DNA of 64,000 nt, from assembly GCF_008271745.1 (NCBI RefSeq), contig NZ_VKKZ01000001.1, positions 1 through 64,000 of the forward strand. Direction: 5' to 3'. The notes below the pieces were generated by a model, which searched no databases, had not been told where the DNA came from, and saw only the letters and a program-made list of their open reading frames with translations. Made by a program: the position numbers and the translations under genes. Source of the DNA: Rufibacter glacialis. GTDB taxonomy: Bacteria; Bacteroidota; Bacteroidia; Cytophagales; Hymenobacteraceae. Positions 24,592-34,462 of this stretch are shown here, one piece after another. Within the stretch, counting starts at the first letter, position 1. Each line of letters starts with the position of its first letter.

Positions 24592-24659
24592 TGGTAGAAT
24601 GGAACGGCCCTGTCCACTACCCGGCCCTGGCCGATTGTTTCTCCTTTTTCAGGAAAAGC

Positions 24660-24708
24660 AAAGCCCGTTTAGGAGCTGTTTGTAGAAAACGGCTCCTAAA
24701 CGGGCTTT
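24660..24708. terminator. Long hairpin (TTTTC-loop family) after the flavoprotein gene
   Basis: AAAGCCCGTTTAGGAGC pairs perfectly with GCTCCTAAACGGGCTTT; loop TGTTTGTAGAAAACG. It lies 24 bp past the stop of the minus-strand reductase gene. Confidence 0.75.
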
Positions 24709-24731
24709 GGGTGTATGCGTTTCAGCCAGGG

Positions 24732-25625
24732 CTACAACCTGAACTCCTTCTGCAGTTCCATGTTGATGGCTACCCCAGCCTTGGTGCCTTCTGCGGCGGC
24801 CACAATCACCAGTTGCATGTCTCGGGCGGCGTCTCCGGCTACGTAAAGGCCGGGCACGTTCGTTTGCTGGTGTTTGTAGGTTCTCACCACGCCCTTGCTG
24901 GTGAAATCACACTCCAGTTGGCGGGCCAGGTCGGCGTGCTGGTCTGAACCGGTGGCGAAGAACAGGGCCTCGCGGTTTTCTGTCTGCCCGTTCTTGAGCA
25001 CAATGCGCTGCATATGCCCTTCTTCGCCTTCTATTCGCTCAATACCAGTAGTATTGATCTGCACTTTGTTACGGGCCAGCAGTTCGCGGTCTTCCCGGGT
25101 GAGGCGGTTGGTGCCGTCGGTGAAGAGCATCACGTCACTGCTCCAGGTCTTGAGCGACAGGGAAAGGCCAATGGCGTCACGGTTCTTCCCGTAAGCAGCC
25201 AGGGGCTTATTCTTAGACTCAAAGCCGTCACAGTAAGGGCAGTGGTGGATGCTGGTGCCATAGAAGGGCTCAGCCCCTGGTATCTTGGGCCAGCGGTCTT
25301 GCAGACCCGTGGCCAGCAGCACCTTTCGGGACAGGTACACCTGGTCCTCGTCGTCGGTGGCCTTGAACAGGTCGCCTTCCTTGGTGATCTCTTTGATGCG
25401 CTTCTGCTTGAACTCCACTTCGTATTTCACCAGGTCTTCGCGGCTCAGGCGCAGAAACTCACCTGGCGGGGTGCCGTCTCGGGAAATGAACCCGTTCATG
25501 GCGTGTGAATACGAATTGCGATAGACCCCGCTATCAAACAAGGCCACCTTGCGCATGCAGCGTCCCAGCAACATGGCGGCACTTAGCCCGGCCGGGCCTC
25601 CTCCCACTATCAGTACGTCGTACAT
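24732..25625 (-). CDS. NAD(P)/FAD-dependent oxidoreductase, thioredoxin-reductase-like
   Basis: 297 aa, slightly shorter than TrxB. FAD-binding GGGPAGLSAAMLLGR near residue 8, CPYCDG in the central domain, and the C-terminal FAD motif GLYVAGDAARDMQ. CPYC is a reversed-looking variant of the TrxB CATC site, with both cysteines kept. The pyridine-nucleotide loop in the middle is AYGKNRDAIGLSLSL, which departs from the GGGxSA pattern of TrxB, so its nucleotide use or partner may differ. Member of a group often annotated simply as NAD(P)/FAD oxidoreductase. Confidence 0.85.
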   Translation of the reverse strand: MYDVLIVGGGPAGLSAAMLLGRCMRKVALFDSGVYRNSYSHAMNGFISRDGTPPGEFLRLSREDLVKYEVEFKQKRIKEITKEGDLFKATDDEDQVYLSRKVLLATGLQDRWPKIPGAEPFYGTSIHHCPYCDGFESKNKPLAAYGKNRDAIGLSLSLKTWSSDVMLFTDGTNRLTREDRELLARNKVQINTTGIERIEGEEGHMQRIVLKNGQTENREALFFATGSDQHADLARQLECDFTSKGVVRTYKHQQTNVPGLYVAGDAARDMQLVIVAAAEGTKAGVAINMELQKEFRL

Positions 25626-25826
25626 AGATTTTCCTCTCTTAACAGTTTTGGCTTAACGTGTTTGGCAGAAAAGAGATGGGTTCCTGTTTATTTTTCTTTG
25701 CTACTAGGTGAGGCGTGTTAGCTACCGCCTGGTAGACCTGCCACTCCTCAAGCAAGGGCAGCGTTATTATTTACTAAAATTATAGTGCTTATGCATAACA
25801 CTATTAAAATATCTTGCCAATCTTTC

Positions 25827-25834
25827 TATATTTG
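25827..25834 (+). promoter_or_regulatory. Bacteroidota -7 box for the FadL-like gene
   Basis: TATATTTG fits TAnnTTTG, 50 bp before the ATG at 25885. No convincing -33 TTTG at the usual spacing. Confidence 0.4.
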
Positions 25835-25884
25835 GTTACCAAATCTCTAAGAGTCAAATACACCTATTTTTAACTAACAAACGC

Positions 25885-27129
25885 ATGAAAAGTAAATTTT
25901 TGGCCTTGCTGGGCAGTGCTATGCTCACGGCAAGCGTAGCCTCCGCCGGCGGATATCAAGTCAACCTGCAAGGGCAGAAACAGATAGGCATGGGGCACGT
26001 GGGCACCGGGTTGGTATTGGACCAGAGCAGTATCTTTTTCAACCCTGGCGCTCTGGCCCATCTTCGGCAGAACGGCATTCAGATAGGTGTGAGCGCGCTT
26101 TCCTCTAAAATCGCTTTCAGAGACGCCAGCGGAGGAATCTCTGAGGCCCGCACTGATAACCCCATGGGTACCCCTTTCCAGGTATATGCTTCTTATGGCC
26201 CCACAGATAGCCCCTGGCGCTTCGGGATTGGCGTGTACACGCCCTATGGCAGCACCGTGAACTGGGGCAACGCCTGGCAAGGCCGCTTCGGCCTGAATGA
26301 GCTCACCCTGAAAGCCATCTACATTCAGCCTACCGTGAGCTACCGCTTTTCTGACAAGTTGGGCATAGGAGCCGGCCTGGTCATCAACACCGGAAGCGTG
26401 AACCTGCAGCGCAGCATTCCGCTTACAGACGCCAACGGCCAGGAAGGCCGCATTGAGTTAGACGGCAAATCTAAAACCTCCATTGGCTTCAATGCCGGGG
26501 TGTATTTCCAGCCCACAGAGAAACTGTCTTTGGGAGTTACCTACCGTTCTAAGGTAGACGCTAAAGTAGAAGGCGGTGATGTAACCTACCGCATTCCTAC
26601 CGCAGGCCCGGTAGCGGCCCAATTCACCGCTACTGAGTTTGATGCCACCCTGCCTTTGCCAGACAACATCACGCTGGGTATCGGTTTTAGACCCACTGAG
26701 AACCTTACCGTGGGCGTAGACATCCAGCGGGTAGGCTGGGGTGCTTACAAAGCCCTCCAGTTTGATTTCAACGGTAAGGTAGGTGGTCAGGAATCTTCTG
26801 TGGCACAGCGGAACTACAAAGACTCTTACATCTACCGCGTGGGTGCCCAGTACAAAGTCTCTGAGATGCTGACGGTGCGGGCTGGTGGCTATTATGACAA
26901 AACCCCGGTACGCACTGGTTACCTGACCCCAGAAACCCCAGACGCTGACTCAAGAAGCGTTTCTGCCGGTTTTACCTTGGCCCTTAGCGAGAAAGTAGAC
27001 CTTGATGCCTCCTTCAGCTATATCAACAAGAAGGAGCGGACCGATTTAGCTGACAAATCCAGCGGTGTGGCCGGAACCTTCAAGTCTGTGGCGTATATCC
27101 CTGGCGTTGCGGTGAACTATAAATTCTAA
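25885..27129 (+). CDS. OmpP1/FadL family outer-membrane channel
   Basis: 414 aa. Signal peptide MKSKFLALLGSAMLTASVASA, then the FadL opening GGYQVNLQGQKQIGMGHVGTG with FNPGALAHL, matching the N-terminal plug of the family. The rest is strand-rich with repeated PTENL(T/S)(V/L)G motifs and ends in an aromatic residue (VNYKF). FadL channels bring long-chain fatty acids and other hydrophobic compounds across the outer membrane. The next gene begins 17 bp later and encodes a lipase-fold lipoprotein, which fits uptake of released fatty acids. Confidence 0.92.
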   Translation: MKSKFLALLGSAMLTASVASAGGYQVNLQGQKQIGMGHVGTGLVLDQSSIFFNPGALAHLRQNGIQIGVSALSSKIAFRDASGGISEARTDNPMGTPFQVYASYGPTDSPWRFGIGVYTPYGSTVNWGNAWQGRFGLNELTLKAIYIQPTVSYRFSDKLGIGAGLVINTGSVNLQRSIPLTDANGQEGRIELDGKSKTSIGFNAGVYFQPTEKLSLGVTYRSKVDAKVEGGDVTYRIPTAGPVAAQFTATEFDATLPLPDNITLGIGFRPTENLTVGVDIQRVGWGAYKALQFDFNGKVGGQESSVAQRNYKDSYIYRVGAQYKVSEMLTVRAGGYYDKTPVRTGYLTPETPDADSRSVSAGFTLALSEKVDLDASFSYINKKERTDLADKSSGVAGTFKSVAYIPGVAVNYKF

Positions 27130-27146
27130 TTATCCTCAGAACGATC

Positions 27147-28658
27147 ATGAAGAACATATTCCATAAATTCGGCGCGGCCACCCTTCTTTCCTGCGCCTTC
27201 TTGTTTTCCGGCTGCGAGGCTGAGTTTGAAGATGAAGCAAGCTTTTCTAAAGGAGAGCTGGATCTTTCTAAGTACGTAGCAGTGGGGAACTCCCTCACGG
27301 CAGGCTACCAAGACAATGGCCTCTACTTGGAAGGACAGGTATTTTCTTACCCTAACATTCTGGCCAACCAGTTTGGCTTTGTGGGTGGCGGTGCGTTTGT
27401 ACAACCCCTGTTCACGCCAGAGCAGCGCAACGGCTCTGGGTATTTGAGGTTGACAGGGTTTACTAATCCTACTGCTCCAGCCACTCCAAGTCCCATTCTC
27501 GTACCACTGCCAGCTAATGACCCTAACCTGGCTGTGCGCGGACTGGGCGCTGATGGCAGGACCCCGCTGTTGACTAGGTTTTCGGCCCTTGACAAGATTC
27601 AGAACTTCGGAGTTCCCGGCATTAAGCTAGCAGATATTAAACAACCAGGTTATGGGTTAAACAATCCGCAAGGCTTCAATCCTTTTTTTGAGCGTATTCT
27701 TCCCGAGGGCTCCACTCTTACCTACCTGCAACGTGTCAGTAATCAGGAGCAAACTTTCTTTAGTGCCTGGTTAGGCAATAACGATGTACTGGGATATGCT
27801 ACCTCCGGAGGCTTCGCCAGCGAGACCATAAACCCGACGAACCAAATCACCGAGACCGGCAAGTTTGCCAGCTATTATGAGGAACTGATCAATGCACTTA
27901 CCGCTAAAGGGGCTAAAGGAATTGTAGCTACTATCCCGGATGTAAGATCAGTACCATTTTTCACTACGGTAGGGCCTACCGCAAAGCCCCTTCTAGCCGG
28001 TGCTATTGCCGCCGCTAATGCTCAAGGCTTGCCTATCACTGGCGTTTCCGTCCTCACCAAAGCAACTGCCAGCCGCATCAATGTCACTCCCGCTTCTATT
28101 AAAAGCGCCTCCGGTGGCACAATCCTACTTACTCTTACCTCAAGTGCCTACCTTTCCTCAGTTGGCCAGCCTACTGGCCGGTATTGGAGAGAGTTAGCTA
28201 AAGGAAGATACCCTAAAGACGAGGATGCCGCCAAAAGAGATCAGGAGCTTAAAGGTTACCTCCAGAACTTCCAACTAGATACGACCCGTGCTTTTGGGCT
28301 AGACCCCAGAAATCCTATTCCAAGTGCCTTTGTGTTAGATGATGAGGAGCAGGCACTAGTAGCCACTGCCACTACCTCATTCAACAATGCCATCAAAGCC
28401 CAGGCAGCAGCCAAAAAGTTAGCACTCTTTGATGCTTTCACTTTTTTCAACTCCATCCAATCCGGGTTCTCCATGAATGGGATCAACTATTCTCCAGCGT
28501 TTATCATAGGAAACCTGTTCTCGCTGGATGGGGTACACCCCACGCCTCGTGGTTATGCTATTATTGCCAATGAAATGATAAAGGCCATCAACAAGCAGTA
28601 CGCCTCTACCATTCCTACCATTGACGTAACACAGTTCAGAGCGGTACTTATCCCGTAA
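27147..28658 (+). CDS. SGNH/GDSL-hydrolase-like lipoprotein
   Basis: 503 aa. Lipoprotein signal with Cys in LFSGCEAE. The catalytic-type first block is VAVGNSLTAGYQDNGLY (GNSLTxG variant of GDSL), the third block WLGNNDVLG gives the N, and the fifth block DGVHPTPRGYAII gives the Asp-His pair, so all four SGNH blocks look present. Likely an esterase or lipase tethered in the outer membrane or periplasm. It follows the FadL-like gene by 17 bp, and a terminator lies 22 bp after its stop. Confidence 0.88.
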   Translation: MKNIFHKFGAATLLSCAFLFSGCEAEFEDEASFSKGELDLSKYVAVGNSLTAGYQDNGLYLEGQVFSYPNILANQFGFVGGGAFVQPLFTPEQRNGSGYLRLTGFTNPTAPATPSPILVPLPANDPNLAVRGLGADGRTPLLTRFSALDKIQNFGVPGIKLADIKQPGYGLNNPQGFNPFFERILPEGSTLTYLQRVSNQEQTFFSAWLGNNDVLGYATSGGFASETINPTNQITETGKFASYYEELINALTAKGAKGIVATIPDVRSVPFFTTVGPTAKPLLAGAIAAANAQGLPITGVSVLTKATASRINVTPASIKSASGGTILLTLTSSAYLSSVGQPTGRYWRELAKGRYPKDEDAAKRDQELKGYLQNFQLDTTRAFGLDPRNPIPSAFVLDDEEQALVATATTSFNNAIKAQAAAKKLALFDAFTFFNSIQSGFSMNGINYSPAFIIGNLFSLDGVHPTPRGYAIIANEMIKAINKQYASTIPTIDVTQFRAVLIP

Positions 28659-28680
28659 CCCTCGCTTTATCTTATTCCAG

Positions 28681-28713
28681 GAAGACCAGTCCCACCGGCT
28701 GGTCTTCTTTTTT
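28681..28713 (+). terminator. Rho-independent terminator after the SGNH gene
   Basis: GAAGACCAG (28681-28689) pairs with CTGGTCTTC (28699-28707), followed by a T run. Confidence 0.85.
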
Positions 28714-28812
28714 GTAAAAAACCGGCAGAGCTTAGCCTAAATTTTCTCTGGCTTTTATGCTGTGAACAAGATACATTCGTATACACGCTATCTTCATCCT
28801 TAGCCTTCAGCC

Positions 28813-29280
28813 ATGAAAAACTACCCATTACTCCTCTTGCTCTTCTGCTGCACCCTCTTCTTTACCGCCTGCAGCAGCGATGACGATGATTCTCCTTCTA
28901 AAGAGGATATGTTGAAGAACAAACGCTGGCAGATCACCGCCGCCAGTGCTGCGGTACCATTTTTTGGCAGCGTGGACTTCTATGCAAACCTGAAAGATTG
29001 CCAGCGGGACAATTATTTTGAGTTCCAAGCTAATGGGGTGCTTCTGATCAATGAAGGAGCTACTAAATGTACTGCCCTGTCTCCGCAGCAGGTGCAAGGC
29101 AGCTGGTCTTTGAACGGCGATATAATGACCATACAAGGGCTTGGGGCTACTTTGGGCTTACCCTCAGACAAGTTGGAGATCAAGCTGACGGATCTTTCCA
29201 GCACCAGCCTCACCGGTGAGTTCTCACTTGACTACAACGGGCTGCCAGTTACGGTAAAGGTGACCATGCGCACCATGTAA
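28813..29280 (+). CDS. Lipocalin-like lipoprotein
   Basis: 155 aa. Signal peptide with lipobox FTACSS, then an acidic run SDDDDSPSKEDM. The mature domain (about 35-155) begins KRWQIT, has DNYFEFQANGVLLINEG and GSWSLNGDIMTI, and ends in a strand VTVKVTMRTM, the pattern of Bacteroidota lipocalin-like (DUF5004-type) lipoproteins. Ligand unknown. Single gene between two terminators. Confidence 0.7.
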   Translation: MKNYPLLLLLFCCTLFFTACSSDDDDSPSKEDMLKNKRWQITAASAAVPFFGSVDFYANLKDCQRDNYFEFQANGVLLINEGATKCTALSPQQVQGSWSLNGDIMTIQGLGATLGLPSDKLEIKLTDLSSTSLTGEFSLDYNGLPVTVKVTMRTM

Positions 29281-29307
29281 AACGGATACTTTTTTAAAAA
29301 TGCCCCA

Positions 29308-29346
29308 AAAACAGAAGAGGGAGCCACTTGGCTCCCTCTTCTGTTT
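29308..29346. terminator. Bidirectional terminator between convergent genes
   Basis: AACAGAAGAGGGAGCC pairs with GGCTCCCTCTTCTGTT, flanked by A and T runs; serves the lipocalin gene and polA, which converge here. Confidence 0.9.
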
Positions 29347-29400
29347 TGATGTTATAACAAATGCTTTAAGCATGTTTTCCTCAAAACTGGTCCAAAACGC

Positions 29401-32271
29401 TTAGTGCGCCTGTAGCCAGTTTTCTCCGGTGCCCAGGCCTACTTCCATGGGTACCGTAAGCGGGAAGGCGCCTTTCATGAGTTCCTCAATCTTGGGTTGC
29501 ACCACGGGCAGTTCCTCTTTGAGCACGTCAAACACCAATTCATCATGCACCTGCAGGATCATGCGGCTGGCCAGTTTCTCGTCGCGCAACCACTGGTCAA
29601 TGTTGATCATGGCAATCTTGATGATATCGGCGGCCGTACCCTGAATAGGGGCGTTGATGGCGTTGCGTTCGGCGTAGCCGCGTACGTTCTGGTTGCGGGA
29701 GTTGATGTCACGCAGGTACCGGCGGCGGCCCAGCAGGGTCTCCACAAACTCCTGGTCGCGGGCCTGGTTGATGGCGCTGTCCATGTACTCCTTCACCGCC
29801 GGGAACTCCTGGAAATAGGCCTCAATAATCTCGGCGGCCTCGCGGCGCGGAATAGCCAGGCGTTCGGCCAGGCCGAAGGCGGAGATGCCGTAGATGATCC
29901 CGAAGTTGATGGTCTTGGCCTTGCGGCGCATGTCTGCGTCCACCTGAGCCACGGGCACGTGGAACACCTTGGCCGCCGTGGAGGCATGGATGTCCTGCCC
30001 TTTCTGGAAAGCCTCTTTCATGGTGGCGTCGTTGCTGAAGTGCGCCATGATGCGGAGCTCAATCTGCGAGTAGTCCGCGGAAAGCAGCACGTGGTTCTCA
30101 TCGCGCGGCACAAAGGCCTTGCGTATCTCGCGGCCTTTCTCGGTGCGGATGGGGATGTTCTGCAGGTTGGGGTTGGTGGAGCTCAATCGGCCGGTGGCAG
30201 CCACCGCCTGGTTGTAGGACGTGTGCAGGCGGTTGTCTTCATTGCACACCAAGGCCGGAAGCGCATCAACGTAGGTGCTCTTCAACTTGGTCAATTGCCG
30301 GTGGTCCAGGATCAAAGCTACGATCTCGTGTTCAAAGGCCAGCTTGGAAAGGATCTCTTCGCCGGTGGCGTACTGGCCGGTTTTGGTTTTCTTGATCTTG
30401 CTCCCGCCCAGGCCCATGCGGTCAAACAGGACCTCGCCCAATTGCTTGGGTGACCCGATGTTGAATTCCATACCGGCCTGGTCAAAGATCTTCTGCTCTA
30501 TCTCCTTGATGCTGGTTTCCAGCGAGATAGAGGACTCAGCAAGGGCCTCGGCGTCAATGCTCACGCCCTCGCGCTCCATGTGGCCCAGTACGCGCAGCAA
30601 CGGGTTCTCCACGTCGTTGAACAGGCGTTTAAGGCCTTGTTTCTCTAAAAGCGGGTCAAAATAGTGCTTGAGCTGCAAGGTGACATCAGCGTCTTCACAG
30701 GCGTATTCATAAATCTGCAGGGGCGGCAGCTTGTCCATGGTGAGTTGGTGCTTGCCTTTGCCCAACAGCGTCTCAATGGCGATGGGCGTGTAGTGCAGGT
30801 ACGTCTCGGCGAGCAGGTCCATGTTGTGGCGCATGTCGGGCTCCAGGAGGTAATGGGCCAGCATGGTGTCATAAAGCGGACCTTGCACATCAATGCCGTA
30901 GCGCTGCAGCACCACCAGGTCATACTTGATGTTCTGGCCAATCTTGGTGATGGCAGGGCTTTCCAGCACTTCCTTGAACTCCTGCACAATGTCGCGGGCG
31001 GCTTCCTCGTCTTGCGGCGGCACGGGAATATAGTACGCCTCACCGGGCAGGTAGCAGAACGAGATGCCTACCAAACGGGCCGTGATGGCGTCAATGCTGG
31101 TGGTCTCGGTATCAAAAGAGACCTCTTTCTGCAGTTTCAGGTATTTCAGTAGTTGTGCGCGTTGCTCTGAAGTGGTGAGCAGGTGGTACTCGTGCAGGGT
31201 GGTGTCTATGGTGCGGCGGGTGCCGGTCACGTAGGCGTTGCCTCCTGTTTCACCAGCTTCGCCTTCCTCTGGAACCACGGTCTCCCCGGCGGGCATGTCA
31301 AACAGGGAAGTCTGGCCCATGGGTTTGTCTGACTTGAAGCCTTTGCCCACGGTGGGTTTGTTAGACACAGGCTTAGGAACGGCCGGCGAGGCGGTGCCCA
31401 GCACGCGGGTAGCCAACTGCCGGAACTCCAGCTCGTCAAAGAGCGCCGCCAGCTTGTCCATGTCGGGGCCTTCGTACAGCAAACCTTGCTCGTCAAAATC
31501 AATGGGCACATCCAGGTGGATGGTGGCCAGTTCTTTGGACATCAGGCCTTGCTCCGCGAACTTCTCTACGTTCTCTTTCTGCTTGCCCTTGAGCTCGTGC
31601 GCGTTCGCGATGAGGTTCTCCACGCTCCCGAACCGCTGGATCAGCGTTTTAGCCGTCTTTTCGCCAATACCTGGTATGCCTGGGATGTTGTCCACGGCAT
31701 CGCCCTGCAGGCCCAGTATGTCAATGACTTGTTTCACGTTGTCAATCTCCCAGCGCTCCAGCACCTTGGGCTTGTCTATGATTTCAATGGCGTTGCCCAG
31801 AAAAGCCGGCTTGTAGACAAAGACGTGGTCGGTGACCAGTTGGTAGTAGTCTTTGTCTGGGGTCATCATGAATACGTCAAAGCCGGCTTTCTCCGCTTTG
31901 CAGGAAAGCGTCCCGATGATGTCATCGGCCTCGAAGCCGTCCAGCATCATACCGGGTATGCCAAACGCCTCCACAATCTTCTTCACGTACGGAATAGCGA
32001 TGGAAATATCCTCGGGCATGGCCTGGCGGTTGGCCTTGTACTCCACAAAGCTGTCGTGCCGGAAAGTCTTGGAAGGGGCGTCATAGGCCACCCCAATGTG
32101 GGTGGGCTTCTCGCGGTTGAGCAGATCTACCAGGGTGTTGGTGAAGCCCAAAGCGGCCCCGGTATTCATGCCCTTGGAGTTGATTCTGGGGTTCTTGCTG
32201 AAGGCGAAGTGGGCCCGGTAAATGAGCGCCATGGCGTCTAGCAGAAACAGGCGTTTGTCTGGTGTACTCAT
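29401..32271 (-). CDS. polA: DNA polymerase I
   Basis: 956 aa, near the normal length. 5'-nuclease domain at about 1-300 (FLLDAMALIYRAHFAFSKN; DGFEADDIIGTL), 3'-5' exonuclease at about 370-560 (VSFDTETTSID, so the catalytic Asp/Glu are present and proofreading is likely active), and family A polymerase domain at about 570-956 (LSADYSQIELRIMAHFS; KTINFGIIYG; VHDELVFDV). It fills repair gaps and removes Okazaki primers. Divergent from neighbours, ending near a bidirectional terminator. Confidence 0.97.
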   Translation of the reverse strand: MSTPDKRLFLLDAMALIYRAHFAFSKNPRINSKGMNTGAALGFTNTLVDLLNREKPTHIGVAYDAPSKTFRHDSFVEYKANRQAMPEDISIAIPYVKKIVEAFGIPGMMLDGFEADDIIGTLSCKAEKAGFDVFMMTPDKDYYQLVTDHVFVYKPAFLGNAIEIIDKPKVLERWEIDNVKQVIDILGLQGDAVDNIPGIPGIGEKTAKTLIQRFGSVENLIANAHELKGKQKENVEKFAEQGLMSKELATIHLDVPIDFDEQGLLYEGPDMDKLAALFDELEFRQLATRVLGTASPAVPKPVSNKPTVGKGFKSDKPMGQTSLFDMPAGETVVPEEGEAGETGGNAYVTGTRRTIDTTLHEYHLLTTSEQRAQLLKYLKLQKEVSFDTETTSIDAITARLVGISFCYLPGEAYYIPVPPQDEEAARDIVQEFKEVLESPAITKIGQNIKYDLVVLQRYGIDVQGPLYDTMLAHYLLEPDMRHNMDLLAETYLHYTPIAIETLLGKGKHQLTMDKLPPLQIYEYACEDADVTLQLKHYFDPLLEKQGLKRLFNDVENPLLRVLGHMEREGVSIDAEALAESSISLETSIKEIEQKIFDQAGMEFNIGSPKQLGEVLFDRMGLGGSKIKKTKTGQYATGEEILSKLAFEHEIVALILDHRQLTKLKSTYVDALPALVCNEDNRLHTSYNQAVAATGRLSSTNPNLQNIPIRTEKGREIRKAFVPRDENHVLLSADYSQIELRIMAHFSNDATMKEAFQKGQDIHASTAAKVFHVPVAQVDADMRRKAKTINFGIIYGISAFGLAERLAIPRREAAEIIEAYFQEFPAVKEYMDSAINQARDQEFVETLLGRRRYLRDINSRNQNVRGYAERNAINAPIQGTAADIIKIAMINIDQWLRDEKLASRMILQVHDELVFDVLKEELPVVQPKIEELMKGAFPLTVPMEVGLGTGENWLQAH

Positions 32272-33015
32272 AGGTTAGCGAAGGTACGGGCAAAGCCGCG
32301 GCTATGCAATGGTGAGGTTTATTGTTTCTTTAAACTGGAGACCGGCCGGAAAGTTATGGATAGGTTGGTCTTGTTTTAAGGCTGTTTTTGCAGAACAGGG
32401 CTGGGAATCCAGCTCTGATGGTGCCTAAGCATGTTTGTAACAAGGCGCTCCTTTTCCATCTCAAGGCTGGTAGTGCATGCCTTATGTCATTGCTGGCGTA
32501 GCGGCTGCTGTCTGCGAAGCCCTTATGCTTTGTCTTTCCATCGCTACCCTCCGAGCGCTCACGGCCGCGAGGCCCCGTCTTCCCCTCTCGCACTGCCCTT
32601 TCGGCCTGAACTTTCCTTTTTTCTTAGCTGCTGCCTTTCTAGGGCCAAAAGCGAGGCGCGCTCGGGAAAGACTGGAACAGGGGAAAGTAGCATAGACGGT
32701 AAGGAGAACCCTGTAGAGACAACGGCACCGCCTTGTCTCTCACGCATTGCTAACTATTCCTTTCTTTTGCTCCCGTGCATCTCTTGCCACCGCCATGCAT
32801 TCCTATCTTTTGCCAATGGTTTTGCCAATTTTATTGATTCCGGCTGAAAGGTAGCAGGGGACTTATATCCATACTTGCTCTTTTATGCAAAACAGCCGCT
32901 AAACAGACTTGTTAGAATCTAATCTTGCTTACAATTTGTAATAAATCTTTTAAAAAATAGCACTAATTTAAATAATCTGGTTATATTTATGTTTGTCTAT
33001 ATTGTCTCATTACCT
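32272..33015. other. Gene-free gap upstream of polA
   Basis: 744 bp in which all open frames lack recognisable products. It contains a weak TTTTC-loop hairpin at about 32372-32395, and an intergenic palindrome GAGACAA..TTGTCTC (32716-32741). The last 60 bp are AT-rich promoter DNA for the 2TM gene, with TATGTTTG at 32988-32995 as a possible -7 box. Confidence 0.6.
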
Positions 33016-33297
33016 ATGGAGGAAGGAAAAGATAAGTGTCTCTGGAAAATCGCGAAGAAGCGCGTGGCCTTCCGCAGGAATTTCTTCATGTACATCCTGG
33101 CCAATGCGCTGGTATGGGTCCTCTGGTACTTTACCGGCGGCGAGGAGGATCGGCAGTTGGGCTTGCCCTGGCCGGCCTGGCTCACGCTGGGCTGGGGCGT
33201 GGGGCTGGCTTTCAGCTACTATGACGCTTTCCATGCCTCCCGTGACCTGGCCGTTGAACGGGAATATGAGAAGCTAACCCGGCACAAGAATCTATAG
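33016..33297 (+). CDS. 2TM-domain protein
   Basis: 93 aa from ATG 33016; an ATG at 32989 adds nine residues but coincides with the likely -7 box. Two hydrophobic segments (FFMYILANALVWVLWYFTG; PAWLTLGWGVGLAFSYYD) with charged ends and REYEKL at the C-terminus fit the 2TM domain (PF13239), found alone or in Bacteroidota histidine kinases. Function unknown. The fbaA gene begins 52 bp later. Confidence 0.8.
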   Translation: MEEGKDKCLWKIAKKRVAFRRNFFMYILANALVWVLWYFTGGEEDRQLGLPWPAWLTLGWGVGLAFSYYDAFHASRDLAVEREYEKLTRHKNL

Positions 33298-33315
33298 ATT
33301 AACCAAATATTTACT

Positions 33316-33323
33316 TAGTTTTG
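33316..33323 (+). promoter_or_regulatory. Possible -7 box for fbaA
   Basis: TAGTTTTG fits TAnnTTTG, 26 bp before the ATG at 33349. Confidence 0.4.
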
Positions 33324-33348
33324 CTAATAGACCAAACCAAGCTAATCC

Positions 33349-34416
33349 ATGCCTAAATTTAGATCTGGGGTTCTGTACGGAGATGAAGTACAGGACTTAT
33401 TCAAGTACGCTAACGATAATAACTTTGCCCTGCCCGCCGTCAACGTGATTGGCACCAACTCCATCAACGCGGTCTTGGAAACGGCCAAGGCAGTGAATTC
33501 TCCCGTTATCATCCAGTTCTCCCAGGGCGGTGCGCAGTTCTATGCGGGCAAGAGCCTGAACAATGACGGCCAGGCCGCTGCCATTGCCGGCGCCATCTCT
33601 GGCGCCCACCACGTACACCAAATGGCCGAGGCCTATGGTGTCACTGTAGTGCTTCACACAGACCACGCCGCCAAGAAACTGTTGCCTTGGATTGACGGTC
33701 TTCTGGATGCCGGGGAGAAATTCTTCGCCCAAAGGGGCAAGCCCCTGTTCAGCTCTCACATGCTGGACCTTTCTGAGGAGCCTATTGAAGAGAACATTGA
33801 GATCTCTGCCAAATACCTGGAGCGCATGGCCAAACTGGGCATGACCGTGGAAATAGAATTAGGCGTGACCGGTGGCGAGGAAGACGGCGTAGACAACACA
33901 GACGTTGACAGCACCCACTTATATACTCAACCAGAGCACGTGGCCTATGCCTACGAAGAGCTCAACAAAATCAGCCCCCGCTTTACCGTAGCGGCCGCGT
34001 TTGGCAATGTGCACGGCGTGTACAAGCCCGGCAACGTAGAGCTTCGCCCAGAGATCCTGAAAAACTCGCAGGACTATATCCAGCAGAAGTTTGGCACCGG
34101 CGACAATCCTGTGCAGTTCGTGTTCCATGGCGGCTCCGGTTCTGAGAAAGAGAAAATCAAAGAAGCCATTGAGTACGGCGCCATCAAGATGAACATTGAC
34201 ACTGACATGCAGTGGGCGTTCTGGGACGGCATCAGAAACTACTACGAAGGCAAGCGGGACTACCTGCAAGGCCAGATTGGCAACCCTACCGGCGAAGACA
34301 GCCCTAACAAAAAATACTACGATCCTCGTGTTTGGCTCCGTGCCGGGGAGGAATCCTTCGTGACCCGCCTCAAAGAAGCCTTTGAAGACCTGAATTGCCT
34401 CAACCGCAACGCGTAG
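33349..34416 (+). CDS. fbaA: Fructose-bisphosphate aldolase, class II
   Basis: 355 aa, the length of the FbaA-type class II enzyme. Zinc and substrate residues are visible in VVLHTDHAAKK (Asp, His), ELGVTGGEEDGVD, FGNVHGVYKPGNVEL and FHGGSGS, and KMNIDTDMQWAFW is the C-terminal signature. It cleaves fructose-1,6-bisphosphate into DHAP and glyceraldehyde-3-phosphate in glycolysis and gluconeogenesis. A strong terminator follows at 34463. Confidence 0.97.
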   Translation: MPKFRSGVLYGDEVQDLFKYANDNNFALPAVNVIGTNSINAVLETAKAVNSPVIIQFSQGGAQFYAGKSLNNDGQAAAIAGAISGAHHVHQMAEAYGVTVVLHTDHAAKKLLPWIDGLLDAGEKFFAQRGKPLFSSHMLDLSEEPIEENIEISAKYLERMAKLGMTVEIELGVTGGEEDGVDNTDVDSTHLYTQPEHVAYAYEELNKISPRFTVAAAFGNVHGVYKPGNVELRPEILKNSQDYIQQKFGTGDNPVQFVFHGGSGSEKEKIKEAIEYGAIKMNIDTDMQWAFWDGIRNYYEGKRDYLQGQIGNPTGEDSPNKKYYDPRVWLRAGEESFVTRLKEAFEDLNCLNRNA

Positions 34417-34462
34417 TTAATGTGCTAATTTTATAATGTGCTGATGTGCTACATCACACGAA

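Noticed and set aside
32431-32847. Open frames in the gap upstream of polA
   Set aside because: Low-complexity translations with no recognisable domain; the gap contains repeats instead.
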